From Pseudomonadota bacterium (GTDB taxonomy: Bacteria > Pseudomonadota > Alphaproteobacteria > Rhizobiales > Hyphomicrobiaceae): 45,849 nucleotides of DNA. Below, piece after piece: positions 26,153 to 34,979 of this stretch. The stretch covers positions 1 through 45,849 of the forward strand of contig JAEZAW010000274.1 in assembly GCA_023430315.1 (NCBI GenBank), read 5' to 3'. The translations under genes were made by a program, and so were the position numbers. A model generated the notes under the pieces. The model had not been told where the DNA came from, made no database searches, and saw only the letters and a list, made by a program, of their open reading frames with translations. Within the stretch, counting starts at the first letter, position 1, and each line of letters starts with the position of its first letter.

Positions 26153-27507
26153 CGGCTGCCCTTCGGCACGGTGAGGCGAAGGAAGGCTCCGGCATCCTCA
26201 CTGCGATCTAGGTTCCAGACGGCGTCGATGATTGGCTGGACATCGTCAGCACGCCAGCCGGCGGCCAGAGTGCGCAGCTTCTCCTCGATCTCGCGATCGG
26301 TCAGCGGGCGCTGGAGGCTGCCTCGCGCCGCCGCTACCGTATCGCTGAACGTCTCGCCGTCCTTCATCTCGATGCGTACGGAAGCACCCTGGACGGCGAT
26401 GCTCGGGTCCTGCTCGACTTCGATCTTCGCGCGCAAAGCGAGCACGGCAGGATCGAGGACGCACGCATCGGTGTATTCAGAGAGCCCTGCTCTTCCGAGC
26501 AGAAGCCCCGCCGCCACGCTGTGCTGAACGCTCACCTGGGCTTCACGTCCCGTTGTCACATGTGGGCGGTCCGTCCGCGCAGCAAGCAGCGGGTGCCCCC
26601 GAACGACAATGCGCGCGATGGCCTCTGGCACGGTCGCATGTTTCTCGCGCAGCGCCAGAGCGGCGTCGATGACTGGATGGATAACAATGCCGCCCGGATA
26701 GGGCTTGTAGGCATTCGCGAGTAGCTCCCACGTCTCTCCGAGCCCCTGTGTCAGCGTCGACCAGTTGGGCGCAGAAGGCGCGAGCGCGTTGAAATAACCC
26801 TGCCGCCCTTCGAGCGGCGCCGCAGGCCCGCTAAAGCCCTTTTCGGCGAGCAGCGCGGACCACAAGCCATTGCGTGCGGCATTGCCCACACTCAGGCTCT
26901 TCGTTGGCGTGCCCAGGCATTCGACCAGGCCGCTCGTCTGGGTGGCTGCCCCACCGAGTGCCCAGACCATTCTCTCGGCATCCAGAGAGAGCATCTTGCC
27001 CGTACCCGCCGCTGCACCAAAGCAGCCACAGGTCGATGTGATGTGCCATCCGCGCCCGTAGTGCTCAGGCGAAATGGCATTGCCGATCCGGCACTCGATC
27101 TCCACACCGAGCGCGAAGGCGAGGAGAAGCTCGCGGCCGGAAACGGGACGAAGCTCGGCCAAGGCGAAGAGTGCGGGCGCAACCGGCGCGGTCGGATGGA
27201 TGACGGTGCGGAGATGCGTGTCATCGAAATCGAAGACGTTGCCGCTCGCCGCGTTGAGGAACGCTGCACTCAGCGCATCCACGCGCTCCGTCCGCCCAAT
27301 GACGGTCGCTTGCCCGCCACGCGAAAATGTCAGAAGCGAGGCGAGCGTCTGCTCGACCGCATCCTCGCGGCAACCGGCAAATGCCGTCGCGACGAAGTTC
27401 AGGATCGAGCGCTTGGCCTCGTGCCGGACGCGGTCCGGGAGCTGATCCCATTGCGTGCTGGCAATGAAGTTGCCGAAAGTTCTCGTAAGGCCAGTCGGAG
27501 GGGACAT
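26149..27507 (-). CDS. MmgE/PrpD family protein (2-methylcitrate dehydratase-like)
   Basis: This 452-residue protein of the MmgE/PrpD fold includes 2-methylcitrate dehydratase, aconitate decarboxylase and immune-type itaconate enzymes. Family marks are GNVFDFDDTHLRTVIHPTAPV, GWHITSTCGCFGAAAG, KSLSVGNAARNG and KPYPGGIVIHP. Members dehydrate or decarboxylate tricarboxylates. ATG 27507 is preferred over an upstream ATG at 27567, which adds a 20-residue leader without homology. It is convergent with, and touches, the second TRAP operon; the neighbouring carboxylate transporters make a role in carboxylate catabolism plausible. No prpB or prpC is present, so methylcitrate itself is not indicated. 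Confidence 0.88.
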   Translation of the reverse strand: MSPPTGLTRTFGNFIASTQWDQLPDRVRHEAKRSILNFVATAFAGCREDAVEQTLASLLTFSRGGQATVIGRTERVDALSAAFLNAASGNVFDFDDTHLRTVIHPTAPVAPALFALAELRPVSGRELLLAFALGVEIECRIGNAISPEHYGRGWHITSTCGCFGAAAGTGKMLSLDAERMVWALGGAATQTSGLVECLGTPTKSLSVGNAARNGLWSALLAEKGFSGPAAPLEGRQGYFNALAPSAPNWSTLTQGLGETWELLANAYKPYPGGIVIHPVIDAALALREKHATVPEAIARIVVRGHPLLAARTDRPHVTTGREAQVSVQHSVAAGLLLGRAGLSEYTDACVLDPAVLALRAKIEVEQDPSIAVQGASVRIEMKDGETFSDTVAAARGSLQRPLTDREIEEKLRTLAAGWRADDVQPIIDAVWNLDRSEDAGAFLRLTVPKGSR

Positions 27508-27725
27508 TGTTTGTTTTGCTTCTGATGAGTATTGCAGGGCGAGGAGGTAGGAGCATTTCGCTGGCACGGTTCTACCTCGTGCGCTGTCCCTTGGATTGTA
27601 ACTATATCAGCACGGCAGTATGCAGAAACGCGGTATCGAATGCCTGTCAGAACGTGCAATAAGACGGGTAAGCTGCGAGTGTGCACCGCAGCAGTGCCAA
27701 TCCAAGGAATCCCATGGAGCGAAAC

Positions 27726-28733
27726 ATGAAGCGTATTCTCGGTATGGTTCTCGGCGCGGCCATCGCGACATTTCCCATCACCGTTCAGGCCGAAACCAAG
27801 GAACTGCGCGTACCGCTGGGCGCGGGCGGGTTCGGCTTTCTGCCATTGCACATGATGAAGGAGCATAAGCTCATCGAGAAGCACTCGGCTGCCGCCGGCG
27901 TGCCAGTGACCGTGAACTGGGCCAACGTCGGTGGTCCCTCCGTCATGAACGAGGCCCTGCTCTCGGGCTCGGCGGACTTCATCTCGGCCGGCCCGCCGGC
28001 CTTCCTCACGCTCTGGGACCGCACGAAGGGCACGCCGATCGAGGTCAAGGCAGCGGCCGGCATGAGCTCCATGCCCATGTACCTCAACACGAGCGCCGAG
28101 CATCTGAAGACGCTCGACGACATCAAGGCCGAGGACAAGATCGCCGTCACGGCAGTCAAGGTCTCCATTCCGTCGATCATCATGCAGATGCACGCCATGC
28201 AGAAGTACGGCAAAGGCGAGGCCTTCCGCTTCGACCGCAATACCGTCTCCATGACGCATCCCGACGGCGTGATCGCCATGCTCACCGGCAACAAGCAGAT
28301 CACCGCGCACTACACGTCGCCGCCCTTCCATCAGCGCGAGATCAAGGAGAAGGGCATCCGCACCATCCAGACGACCGACGACATCATGGGCGGCTCGACT
28401 ACCTTCACGATGATCTCGACCACCGAACGCTTCCAGAAGGCGAACCCGAAGGTTTTCGGCGCCTTTCTGGCCGCGCTCAAGGAGTCGCACCAGATGATCG
28501 CTGCCGACAAGCAGGGCGCCGCCAAGGTCCTGCTCGACTCCATGGGCGGCAAGGGCTGGGAGATCAGCGAGCTTGTCGCCATCCTCAACGACAAGGACAT
28601 CAAGTACACGACGGCGCCCGAGAACCTGATGAAGTATGCCGAGTTCATGAACAGCATCGGCACGCTCAAGAACAAGCCGGCTAACTGGAAAGAGATGTTC
28701 TTCCCAGAGATGCACGACCAGAGCGGCAGCTGA
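27726..28733 (+). CDS. ABC transporter substrate-binding protein, NitT/TauT (SsuA-like) family
   Basis: This periplasmic binding protein of 335 residues has a signal peptide of about 22 residues (MKRILGMVLGAAIATFPITVQA) and the NMT1/THI5-like fold: LGAGGFGFLPLHMMKEHKLIE, then GGPSVMNEALLSGSADFISAGPPAF and TAVKVSIPSIIMQM. These systems take up sulfonates, nitrate, thiamine precursors or aromatic acids. ATG 27726 has GGAG 6 bases upstream; ATG 27714 with AAGGA is equally possible. A hairpin separates it from the ATPase gene. Confidence 0.9.
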   Translation: MKRILGMVLGAAIATFPITVQAETKELRVPLGAGGFGFLPLHMMKEHKLIEKHSAAAGVPVTVNWANVGGPSVMNEALLSGSADFISAGPPAFLTLWDRTKGTPIEVKAAAGMSSMPMYLNTSAEHLKTLDDIKAEDKIAVTAVKVSIPSIIMQMHAMQKYGKGEAFRFDRNTVSMTHPDGVIAMLTGNKQITAHYTSPPFHQREIKEKGIRTIQTTDDIMGGSTTFTMISTTERFQKANPKVFGAFLAALKESHQMIAADKQGAAKVLLDSMGGKGWEISELVAILNDKDIKYTTAPENLMKYAEFMNSIGTLKNKPANWKEMFFPEMHDQSGS

Positions 28734-28766
28734 CATCCGCGCGCCGCGCATCTCCTGCATGATCTC

Positions 28767-28791
28767 AGGGCGGGCCATCAGCGCCCGCCCT
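28767..28791 (+). other. Stem-loop between binding-protein and ATPase genes
   Basis: A perfect 9-bp GC-rich stem (AGGGCGGGC at 28767-28775, GCCCGCCCT at 28783-28791) surrounds a 7-base loop. It lies 33 bases after the binding-protein stop. No T run follows, so it is more likely an mRNA-stabilising or partial-attenuation element than a full terminator. Confidence 0.6.
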
Positions 28792-28817
28792 CACCGTTCC
28801 GATTGGGCCTCCTAGTA

Positions 28818-29621
28818 ATGCATGCAATGCTCGAAAAACCCGACGCCGCTCCCCTGCTCGCGGTGAAAGGCGTCACCCTGCAGTATCGAACGCGCGATCA
28901 CCTGGTCACGGCGACCTACCGCGTGAGCTTCGACGTCCATCGCTCCGATCGCTTCGTGATCGTCGGACCTTCCGGCTGCGGAAAGTCGACACTGCTGAAA
29001 GCAGTCGGCGGCTACATCCGCCCCGTCGAGGGCGAGATCCGCTTGAATGGCGCACCAATCTCCAAGCCGGGGCCGGACCGCGTGCTCGTGTTCCAGGAGT
29101 TCGACCAGCTCCTGCCCTGGAAGACCGTCAAGCAGAATATCACGTTCGCGCTCACGGCGAGCGGGCGCCTGAGCAACCGCGAAGCCGAAGATCGGGCCAT
29201 GCACTACATCGGCAAGGTGAACCTGACGGGCTTTGCCGACAGCTATCCGCATACGCTTTCAGGCGGCATGAAGCAGCGCGTCGCCATTGCCCGCGGCATG
29301 GCCATGGAGCCGGACATCCTGCTCATGGACGAGCCTTTCGCGGCGCTCGATGCGCTGACGCGCGGCAAGATGCAGGAGGAGCTGCTGCAGCTCTGGGACG
29401 ACACCAAGTTCACGGTGCTCTTCGTCACCCACTCCATTCCCGAAGCCGTGCGCGTCGGCAGCCGCATTGTCCTGCTCAGTGCCCATCCCGGGCAGGTGAA
29501 GGCCGAGATGAACTCCTTTGGCGCCGATACGCTCGATGATAGCGGCAAGCTGCTCAAGGACAAGATCGAGGATCTGCTGTTCGACACGCCGGCCAGCCAG
29601 AGGAGCGCCACCCATGTCTGA
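28818..29621 (+). CDS. ABC transporter ATPase, NitT/TauT (SsuB-like) family
   Basis: This 267-residue ATPase has Walker A GPSGCGKST (50-58), the Q-loop VFQEFDQLLPWKTV, the signature LSGGMKQR (147-154), Walker B ILLMDEPFAALD and the switch histidine in FVTHSIPEAV. The QLLPW segment and the closing VRVGSRIVLLSAHPG are typical of the taurine/nitrate subfamily. ATG 28818 and ATG 28827 are both possible; a TTG at 28803 is unlikely. It overlaps the permease gene by 8 bases. Confidence 0.92.
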   Translation: MHAMLEKPDAAPLLAVKGVTLQYRTRDHLVTATYRVSFDVHRSDRFVIVGPSGCGKSTLLKAVGGYIRPVEGEIRLNGAPISKPGPDRVLVFQEFDQLLPWKTVKQNITFALTASGRLSNREAEDRAMHYIGKVNLTGFADSYPHTLSGGMKQRVAIARGMAMEPDILLMDEPFAALDALTRGKMQEELLQLWDDTKFTVLFVTHSIPEAVRVGSRIVLLSAHPGQVKAEMNSFGADTLDDSGKLLKDKIEDLLFDTPASQRSATHV

Positions 29622-30492
29622 TGCAACGTCCGGCGCGGCGCTCGCGCGGCCGGAGATCTACAACACCGTCTCCACGTCCGGCATCGGTGTCGTGGAGCGG
29701 CCGCTTGGGCTTTGGGAGCGCATCATCGGCTATGGCGCCGTGCGCAAGGCGATCCTGCTCATCCTGATCGCGCTCGCCTGGGAGCTCTATGCCCGCTGGC
29801 TCGGCAACAGCCTGATTTTCCCGACCTTCGGCGACACCGTTTCCGCGCTGGTGACGGGCATCGCCTCCGGCGAGCTCGTGCGCTCGGCCGGGTTCAGCAT
29901 CAAGCTGCTGCTGCAGGGCTATGTGATCGGCCTCGTGCTCGCGGCCGCCTTCACCGCCTTCGCGAGCGCGACACGGATCGGCGCCGATCTGCTCGAGACG
30001 CTGACCTCGATGTTCAACCCGCTGCCGTCGATCGCGCTGCTGCCGCTCGCGATGATCTGGTTTGGTCTCGGCAACCCGAGCATCGTTTTCGTGCTCATTC
30101 ATGCCGTGCTGTGGTCGGTGGCGCTCAATACCCATGCCGGCTTTCGCGCGGTCAGCCCCACGTGGCGCATGGTCGGGCAGAACTACGGCCTGAGCAAGAT
30201 CGGGTATGTCGTGCGCATTCTCATTCCCGGCGCCTTCCCGAGCATCCTGACGGGGCTCAAGATCGGCTGGGCCTTTGCGTGGCGCACACTCATCGCGGCG
30301 GAGCTGGTGTTCGGCGCCAGCGGCGGCGACGGCGGGCTTGGCTGGTACATCTTCCAGCACAAGAACCAGCTCGACATTCCGAGCGTGTTCGCGGGGCTGC
30401 TGACCGTGATCATCTTCGGTCTCGTGGTCGAGAACGTCGTGTTCCGCCTCCTCGAGCGCAGCACCGTGCAGCGGTGGGGCATGCAGACGTAG
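29614..30492 (+). CDS. ABC transporter permease, NitT/TauT (SsuC-like) family
   Basis: This 292-residue inner-membrane permease has six helices after a hydrophilic N-terminal tail of about 45 residues. The BPD_transp_1 coupling region reads ALNTHAGFRAVSPTWRMVGQ, followed by LIPGAFPSILTGLKIGWAFAW, characteristic of SsuC/TauC. Start at 29614 overlaps the ATPase end by 8 bases, with GAGGAG upstream. It is the third transporter gene and is followed after 18 bases by a serine hydrolase. Confidence 0.9.
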   Translation: MSDATSGAALARPEIYNTVSTSGIGVVERPLGLWERIIGYGAVRKAILLILIALAWELYARWLGNSLIFPTFGDTVSALVTGIASGELVRSAGFSIKLLLQGYVIGLVLAAAFTAFASATRIGADLLETLTSMFNPLPSIALLPLAMIWFGLGNPSIVFVLIHAVLWSVALNTHAGFRAVSPTWRMVGQNYGLSKIGYVVRILIPGAFPSILTGLKIGWAFAWRTLIAAELVFGASGGDGGLGWYIFQHKNQLDIPSVFAGLLTVIIFGLVVENVVFRLLERSTVQRWGMQT

Positions 30493-30510
30493 CTAGAGTT
30501 GGAGAGAGAG

Positions 30511-31752
30511 ATGGCTTGGCTGGCGCGCTTTTCCTTTTCTCTCTCCAGTATCGCCGTCGCAACCGTGCTATCGAATGCGGCACTTGCCGCGCCGGATGAG
30601 TTGCTTCTCGGCAAGGCGGCCGGATACCCCATAGGTACCGGCCGCACGTGGTTCTATGACGAGAGCGTTCGTGTCGGATCGTTCAGCCATCTCGACCGTA
30701 TTCTGCCTCACAATACGCTGAAGAAGCCGGCGTCGCCCTCGAGCCTCGAACGCGCGGCGCGACCCCAGACGCTCACCTATCGATTTCAGCAGCAGACACT
30801 CACACTTTCCGACTTCCTCGATCGCCAGCGCGTGACTGGCCTCATGGTCATCAAGGATGGGCAGGTGCTCGCGGAGCACTACCAGTACGACCGCAATGAT
30901 CGTCACCGGTTGATTTCGCACTCCATGGCGAAATCGCTAACCAGCCTCGCTATCGGCTTCGCTCTTGCCGAGAAGAAGATCAAGTCGCTCGACGACAAGG
31001 TCGCCGTCTACGTGCCGAAGCTCTCAGGCTCGGCCTACGGGGAGACGACGATCCGCAATATTTTGCGCATGTCCTCGGGTGTGAAGTTCAGCGAGAACTA
31101 CGATGGGAAGGACGACCTCGCCCGCTTCACATCGACCCGAGGAAGGGACGGGACTATCGCAGCGCTCAAATTGTTCCGGGAGCGGGAAGCACCTCAGGGG
31201 ACACGCTTCAAGTACGCGACGGCGGAGACCGTGGTGCTCACTGCGCTTCTGCGGGAGGTGATTGGCGGCCCCGTCAGCGACTATCTCGCCGAGCGTCTCT
31301 GGCAACCGATGGGAGCCGAGGCCGACGCCACGTGGATCACGACGCGGTCCGATGGCTATGAAAACGGTGGTGGCAGTTTCAATGCGGTTCTGCGCGACTA
31401 CGGCCGCCTCGGCGTCTTGCTCGCCAACGATGGTCGCGTCGGTGACAAGCAGATCCTGCCGAAGGACTATCTGATCGAGGCGACCGACTGGCGCCGGCAT
31501 CCCGAGGCTTTTCAGCCGCGCAAAGCGACGTCCTATTTCGGCTATGGCTACCAGTTCTGGACCTATCCCGCCGAGAAGCGCCGCTTCGCCTTGCTCGGCG
31601 TTTACGGGCAGTCGATCTTCGTCGATCCGGAGCTGAAGCTCGTGCTTGTCATCACCGCCGTCGCCCACAACGCGAGCGTCGGAAAGGAGAGCTTCGCCTC
31701 CGAGCGCGACGCGCTCTGGCGCGGCCTCGTCGGTACGTTCGGCAAATGGTGA
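30511..31752 (+). CDS. Secreted serine hydrolase (beta-lactamase/penicillin-binding-protein-like)
   Basis: This 413-residue protein has a signal peptide (LARFSFSLSSIAVATVL..., cut near ALA-AP) and a class C beta-lactamase fold. The nucleophile Ser138 and Lys141 form SxxK (HSMAK). The second motif is Tyr in FKYATAET, where the usual YxN/YSN reads YAT, so the third residue differs. The family includes esterases, D-aminopeptidases and amidases of unknown substrate. ATG 30511 has GGAGAGAG upstream; a TTG at 30499 is in frame. It is 18 bases after the NitT permease, so it may release in the periplasm the compound that the importer takes up. Confidence 0.85.
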   Translation: MAWLARFSFSLSSIAVATVLSNAALAAPDELLLGKAAGYPIGTGRTWFYDESVRVGSFSHLDRILPHNTLKKPASPSSLERAARPQTLTYRFQQQTLTLSDFLDRQRVTGLMVIKDGQVLAEHYQYDRNDRHRLISHSMAKSLTSLAIGFALAEKKIKSLDDKVAVYVPKLSGSAYGETTIRNILRMSSGVKFSENYDGKDDLARFTSTRGRDGTIAALKLFREREAPQGTRFKYATAETVVLTALLREVIGGPVSDYLAERLWQPMGAEADATWITTRSDGYENGGGSFNAVLRDYGRLGVLLANDGRVGDKQILPKDYLIEATDWRRHPEAFQPRKATSYFGYGYQFWTYPAEKRRFALLGVYGQSIFVDPELKLVLVITAVAHNASVGKESFASERDALWRGLVGTFGKW

Positions 31753-31811
31753 GCGCCGAGCCATCGGCGATCTGAAATCTCATCAAACTATGTCTGCCCC
31801 GAACATTGCAC

Positions 31812-31840
31812 GCTGCGTGTAAGTGCAGGACACGCGCAGC
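31812..31840 (+). other. Weak bulged hairpin after the serine hydrolase
   Basis: GCTGCG (31812-31817) pairs with CGCAGC (31835-31840). TGT and ACA inside extend it across a 2-base bulge. CTTTCC follows. It could end the importer operon, but the bulge and short pyrimidine run make this uncertain. Confidence 0.25.
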
Positions 31841-31877
31841 CTTTCCGTGCCCGCATTTGCGCGGTTTGACTCAAGAA

Positions 31878-31913
31878 ATGAATTGTGGTTCATTGGTATG
31901 AACCGCGGTTCAT
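31878..31913 (+). promoter_or_regulatory. Twin TetR-type operators
   Basis: The site ATGAACCGCGGTTCAT (31898-31913) is a perfect 16-base palindrome. A second site, ATGAATTGTGGTTCAT (31878-31893), has the same ATGAA/TTCAT arms with a different centre. Their centres are 20 bases apart, so two dimers could bind side by side. The pair ends 12 bases before the TetR start, and a TTGACT -35-like box (31866-31871) lies just upstream. Autoregulation of the TetR-AidB-SDR operon is the likely role. Confidence 0.75.
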
Positions 31914-31925
31914 TCTTTGAGTGCC

Positions 31926-32567
31926 ATGGTCTATCGCCGCACACCTGCCGTCGTTACGCGCCTCGAAGACAACCGGTCGCGCATCCTGGCCGCTGCGCGC
32001 GATCTTGTTGCGGAAGGCGGATGGCAACATGCCCACGTCGCGAGCGTCGCGCAGAAGGCGGGCGTCGCAACCGGCACTGTGTATCGCTACTTCCCGTCCA
32101 AAGCCGAGCTGTTCGCGGAGGTGTTGGCGAACGTCTCGCGCCGCGAGCGAGACGTCGTAGCGGCTATCGTCGACGGTGAAGGCACGCCTTCCGTTCGTCT
32201 CCGCGGTGCGGTGGAGGCATTTGCGAAGCGCGCGCTGCAGGGGCGCCGTCTCGCCTATGCGTTGATCGCAGAGCCTTGCGAACCGGAGATCGACCGCGCG
32301 CGACTCGTCTGGCGCGGCGCTCTCTGCGAGGAGTTCGTGCGCCTCATCGAGATTGGGCAAGAGCAAGGCTCGTTCCGCGCATGCGATGCGCGCGTCGTCG
32401 GCACCTGCGTCGTCGGTGCTTTCATGGAGGCCCTGGTTGGCCCTCTCGCGCCCGAAGACTTGGGTGATCATGCAGTCGCGCAGGCGCTGATCCGAGAAAT
32501 CTCGGATGCGTGTCTGGCCATGGTCGCGGTGTCTCGCCCTGCCGGTCGGTTGAGGAGGATCGCATGA
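31926..32567 (+). CDS. TetR/AcrR family transcriptional regulator
   Basis: This 213-residue regulator has an N-terminal helix-turn-helix (AARDLVAEGGWQHAHVASVAQKAGVATGTVYRYFPSKAEL, about 23-62) followed by a helical ligand-binding domain. The recognition helix GVATGTVYRYF is standard for the family. ATG 31926 lies 12 bases after the twin operators; a TTG at 31917 is in frame but less likely. It overlaps the AidB-like gene by 4 bases (ATGA), so regulator and enzymes share a transcript. The ligand is probably an acyl-CoA or a related lipid-like compound, by analogy with other TetR-acyl-CoA dehydrogenase pairs. Confidence 0.9.
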   Translation: MVYRRTPAVVTRLEDNRSRILAAARDLVAEGGWQHAHVASVAQKAGVATGTVYRYFPSKAELFAEVLANVSRRERDVVAAIVDGEGTPSVRLRGAVEAFAKRALQGRRLAYALIAEPCEPEIDRARLVWRGALCEEFVRLIEIGQEQGSFRACDARVVGTCVVGAFMEALVGPLAPEDLGDHAVAQALIREISDACLAMVAVSRPAGRLRRIA

Positions 32568-34219
32568 GAGAAGCAGCAACTTCGTCAGCACCTTTTGCCG
32601 TCATCAATCAGGCCAAGCCTGCAACAGGCTGGAACGCCTTCATGGACGATCCGCTGCTGACATCGATCGCCCAGAAGTTCGCGCCTTGGATTCATGAGCG
32701 CGCCGCCGAGCTCGGCGCGCACGCTGGTGACGCGAACACGCAAGAGCTTGCGCGTCTCGCCAACAGGCATGGTCCGGAGCTCAGAACGCACGACCGCTTC
32801 GGCAATCGCATTGATTGGGTCGACTTTCACCCTGCGTGGCACGAGTTGATGGCACTGGCGATGCATCACGAGGTGCATGGCATTGCATGGACCTCGCGCC
32901 AGCCGGGCGCGCATGTGTCGCGCGCGGTGCTCTCCTATATCTGGAACCAGATCGAGAATGGCGTCGGCTGTCCCATGGGCATGACCTACGCGGCCTATCC
33001 AGGTTTGTCGCAACCAGAGTTCGCACCTTGGCGCGAGAAGATTCTCTCGCGACACTACGACAAGCGCCCGCTGCCACTGCACCGCAAGACCGGCGCGACC
33101 ATCGGCTATGCCATGACGGAAAAGCAGGGCGGCTCGGACCTGCGCCAGACGCAGACCACCGCGCGTTTCCTCGAAGCCAGCAAAGACGGCCGCGTCTATC
33201 TATTGAATGGCCACAAGTGGTTCTTCTCCGTGCCGCAGTCGGATGGCTTCTTCACGCTGGCGCAGACGAGCGCGGGCGTGACGTGCTTTTTCGTGCCGGG
33301 CTTTCTTCCCGACGGTGCGCGCAATGCCGTGCGGATTCAGCGGCTCAAGGACAAGTGCGGCAATCGCTCCAATGCTTCGAGCGAGGTCGAGTATCACGAT
33401 ACCCTCGCTTGGCTCGTGGGCGAGGAAGGCCACGGTATCCGCGAGATCCTCAGTCACGCCCATCTAACCCGGCTCGACTTTGCGGTCGGCTCTGCCGGCC
33501 TGATGCGACAGGCGCTGACGCTCGCGCTCAATCATACGCAGACTCGGCGCGGCTTCGGATCGGCGCTCGCCGATCAGCCGATGATGACGAACATTCTTGC
33601 CGATCTCGCCATTGACGTAGAAGCGTGCACGCTTCTGGCGTTCCGCGTCGCGCGTGCGACGGATGCCATGGAGAGCGACGAGCAGGAACGCCATCTGGCG
33701 CGAGTCGCCACGCCGCTCGCGAAATTCTGGAATTGCAAACGCGCGCCGGCCGCCATCGCCGAAGCCCTGGAGTGCCATGGAGGCAACGGCTTCATCGAGG
33801 AGAACCCAATGGCGCGCCTCTATCGCGAGGCGCCGCTCAACGGCATCTGGGAAGGCACGAGCAACATGATGTGCATGGACGTGCTGCGCAGTCTGCGCCG
33901 GGAGCCCGCTACCGCCGATGCATTCATGAGTGAGGTCATGCGCACGAGGGGCGCCGACAAGCATCTGGACCGGTGGCTCGATCGTCTTGGTAGCGATATC
34001 GGCAGGGCGCGCAATGACGATGGCCATGCCCGCCGCTTGTGCCGTGACATGGCCAATGCGCTGCAAGCGAGCGAGCTGCGCGAGCATGGGCCTCCGCACG
34101 TGTTCGAGACCTTCTGCCGGTCTCGTTTGAACGGCGAGGGAAGCCATGTCTACGGCGTGCTCGACGGCGCGCCGGAGCTGAAGCGCATCGTGGAGCGCGC
34201 GACCGTTCTGCGTCACTAG
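32564..34219 (+). CDS. Acyl-CoA dehydrogenase, AidB-like subfamily
   Basis: This 551-residue flavoprotein is close in length to Escherichia coli AidB (about 540). Conserved segments are GYAMTEKQGGSDLRQTQT, the flavin region TRRGFGSALADQPMM, and GNGFIEENPMARLYREAPLN with IWEGTSNMMCMDVLR, which are near signatures of the AidB group. AidB binds FAD and DNA and is induced in adaptation to alkylation, but many homologues act as isovaleryl-type dehydrogenases. Start 32564 overlaps tetR by 4 bases with GAGGA upstream. It sits with a SDR, which suggests an acyl or alcohol oxidation step. No methyltransferase (Ada) gene is nearby, weakening a DNA-repair reading. Confidence 0.88.
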   Translation: MREAATSSAPFAVINQAKPATGWNAFMDDPLLTSIAQKFAPWIHERAAELGAHAGDANTQELARLANRHGPELRTHDRFGNRIDWVDFHPAWHELMALAMHHEVHGIAWTSRQPGAHVSRAVLSYIWNQIENGVGCPMGMTYAAYPGLSQPEFAPWREKILSRHYDKRPLPLHRKTGATIGYAMTEKQGGSDLRQTQTTARFLEASKDGRVYLLNGHKWFFSVPQSDGFFTLAQTSAGVTCFFVPGFLPDGARNAVRIQRLKDKCGNRSNASSEVEYHDTLAWLVGEEGHGIREILSHAHLTRLDFAVGSAGLMRQALTLALNHTQTRRGFGSALADQPMMTNILADLAIDVEACTLLAFRVARATDAMESDEQERHLARVATPLAKFWNCKRAPAAIAEALECHGGNGFIEENPMARLYREAPLNGIWEGTSNMMCMDVLRSLRREPATADAFMSEVMRTRGADKHLDRWLDRLGSDIGRARNDDGHARRLCRDMANALQASELREHGPPHVFETFCRSRLNGEGSHVYGVLDGAPELKRIVERATVLRH

Positions 34220-34229
34220 AGGAGAGACG

Positions 34230-34979
34230 ATGGTACGCTTCGATCGGAAAGTGGCGGTTGTAACGGGTGCCGGAAGCGGCATCGGCCGCGCCACCGCACT
34301 GGCGTTTGCCCGTGCCGGTGCGACCGTCGTTGCTGCGAACCGCCGTGCCGATGATGGCGATAGCCTCGTCGCGGAGATCGCGGCTGAGGGTGGCAAGGCT
34401 TTGTTCGTCCCGACGGACGTGACCAAGCCGGCCGACATCGAGCGGCTGATGGAACGTGCCGTATCGGAGCTGGGCGGCATCGATATCCTGTTCAACAACG
34501 CCGGCTATCAAGAACCACGCGTCGCCATCGCCGACACGTCCGAGGATGTCTTCGATCAGGTGTTCCATACGAACACGCGCGCGACGTGGCTCGGCATGAA
34601 GTATGCCCTGACGCACATGATGCCCAAGCGAAGCGGCGTCATCGTCAACTGCGCGTCCGCGAGCGGGCTGCGCAATGCCAACACGGGCTTGTCGCTCTAT
34701 TCGGCATCGAAGGCTGCCGTGGTGTCGCTGACCAAGTCGGCTGCGCTCGAGTACGGTCCTGCCGTCCGCATCAATGCCGTCAGCCCTGGCCGTGTCGAGA
34801 CGCCCATGATGCTGGCCTCGAAGATCGCCGACATGAGCGCTGTTGCGCAGGGCCTGCCCCTGAAGCGGCTCGGCAATCCGGATGAGGTTGCGAACGCGGT
34901 GCTGTGGCTCGCATCGGACGCAGCGAGTTTCGTCACGGGTCACGTTCTGCAGGTCGATGGCGGGTTCGGCGCGACGTGA
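34230..34979 (+). CDS. Short-chain dehydrogenase/reductase (SDR)
   Basis: This 249-residue classical SDR carries the cofactor motif TGAGSGIG (about 10-17), the NNAG structural motif, the catalytic Ser in NCASASG, and the YSASK active site. The C-terminus SFVTGHVLQVDGGFG is standard. It shares similarity with 3-oxoacyl-ACP and hydroxy-acid reductases. It begins 10 bases after the AidB-like stop with GGAGAGAC as ribosome site, so it is the third gene of the TetR-AidB-SDR operon. Cofactor preference (NAD or NADP) cannot be fixed from this sequence alone. Confidence 0.9.
   Translation: MVRFDRKVAVVTGAGSGIGRATALAFARAGATVVAANRRADDGDSLVAEIAAEGGKALFVPTDVTKPADIERLMERAVSELGGIDILFNNAGYQEPRVAIADTSEDVFDQVFHTNTRATWLGMKYALTHMMPKRSGVIVNCASASGLRNANTGLSLYSASKAAVVSLTKSAALEYGPAVRINAVSPGRVETPMMLASKIADMSAVAQGLPLKRLGNPDEVANAVLWLASDAASFVTGHVLQVDGGFGAT

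Noticed and set aside
32564..34219. DNA-repair role for the AidB-like protein
   Set aside because: No ada, alkB or alkA gene is nearby. The TetR-dehydrogenase-SDR setting fits acyl metabolism better, so only the subfamily is stated.
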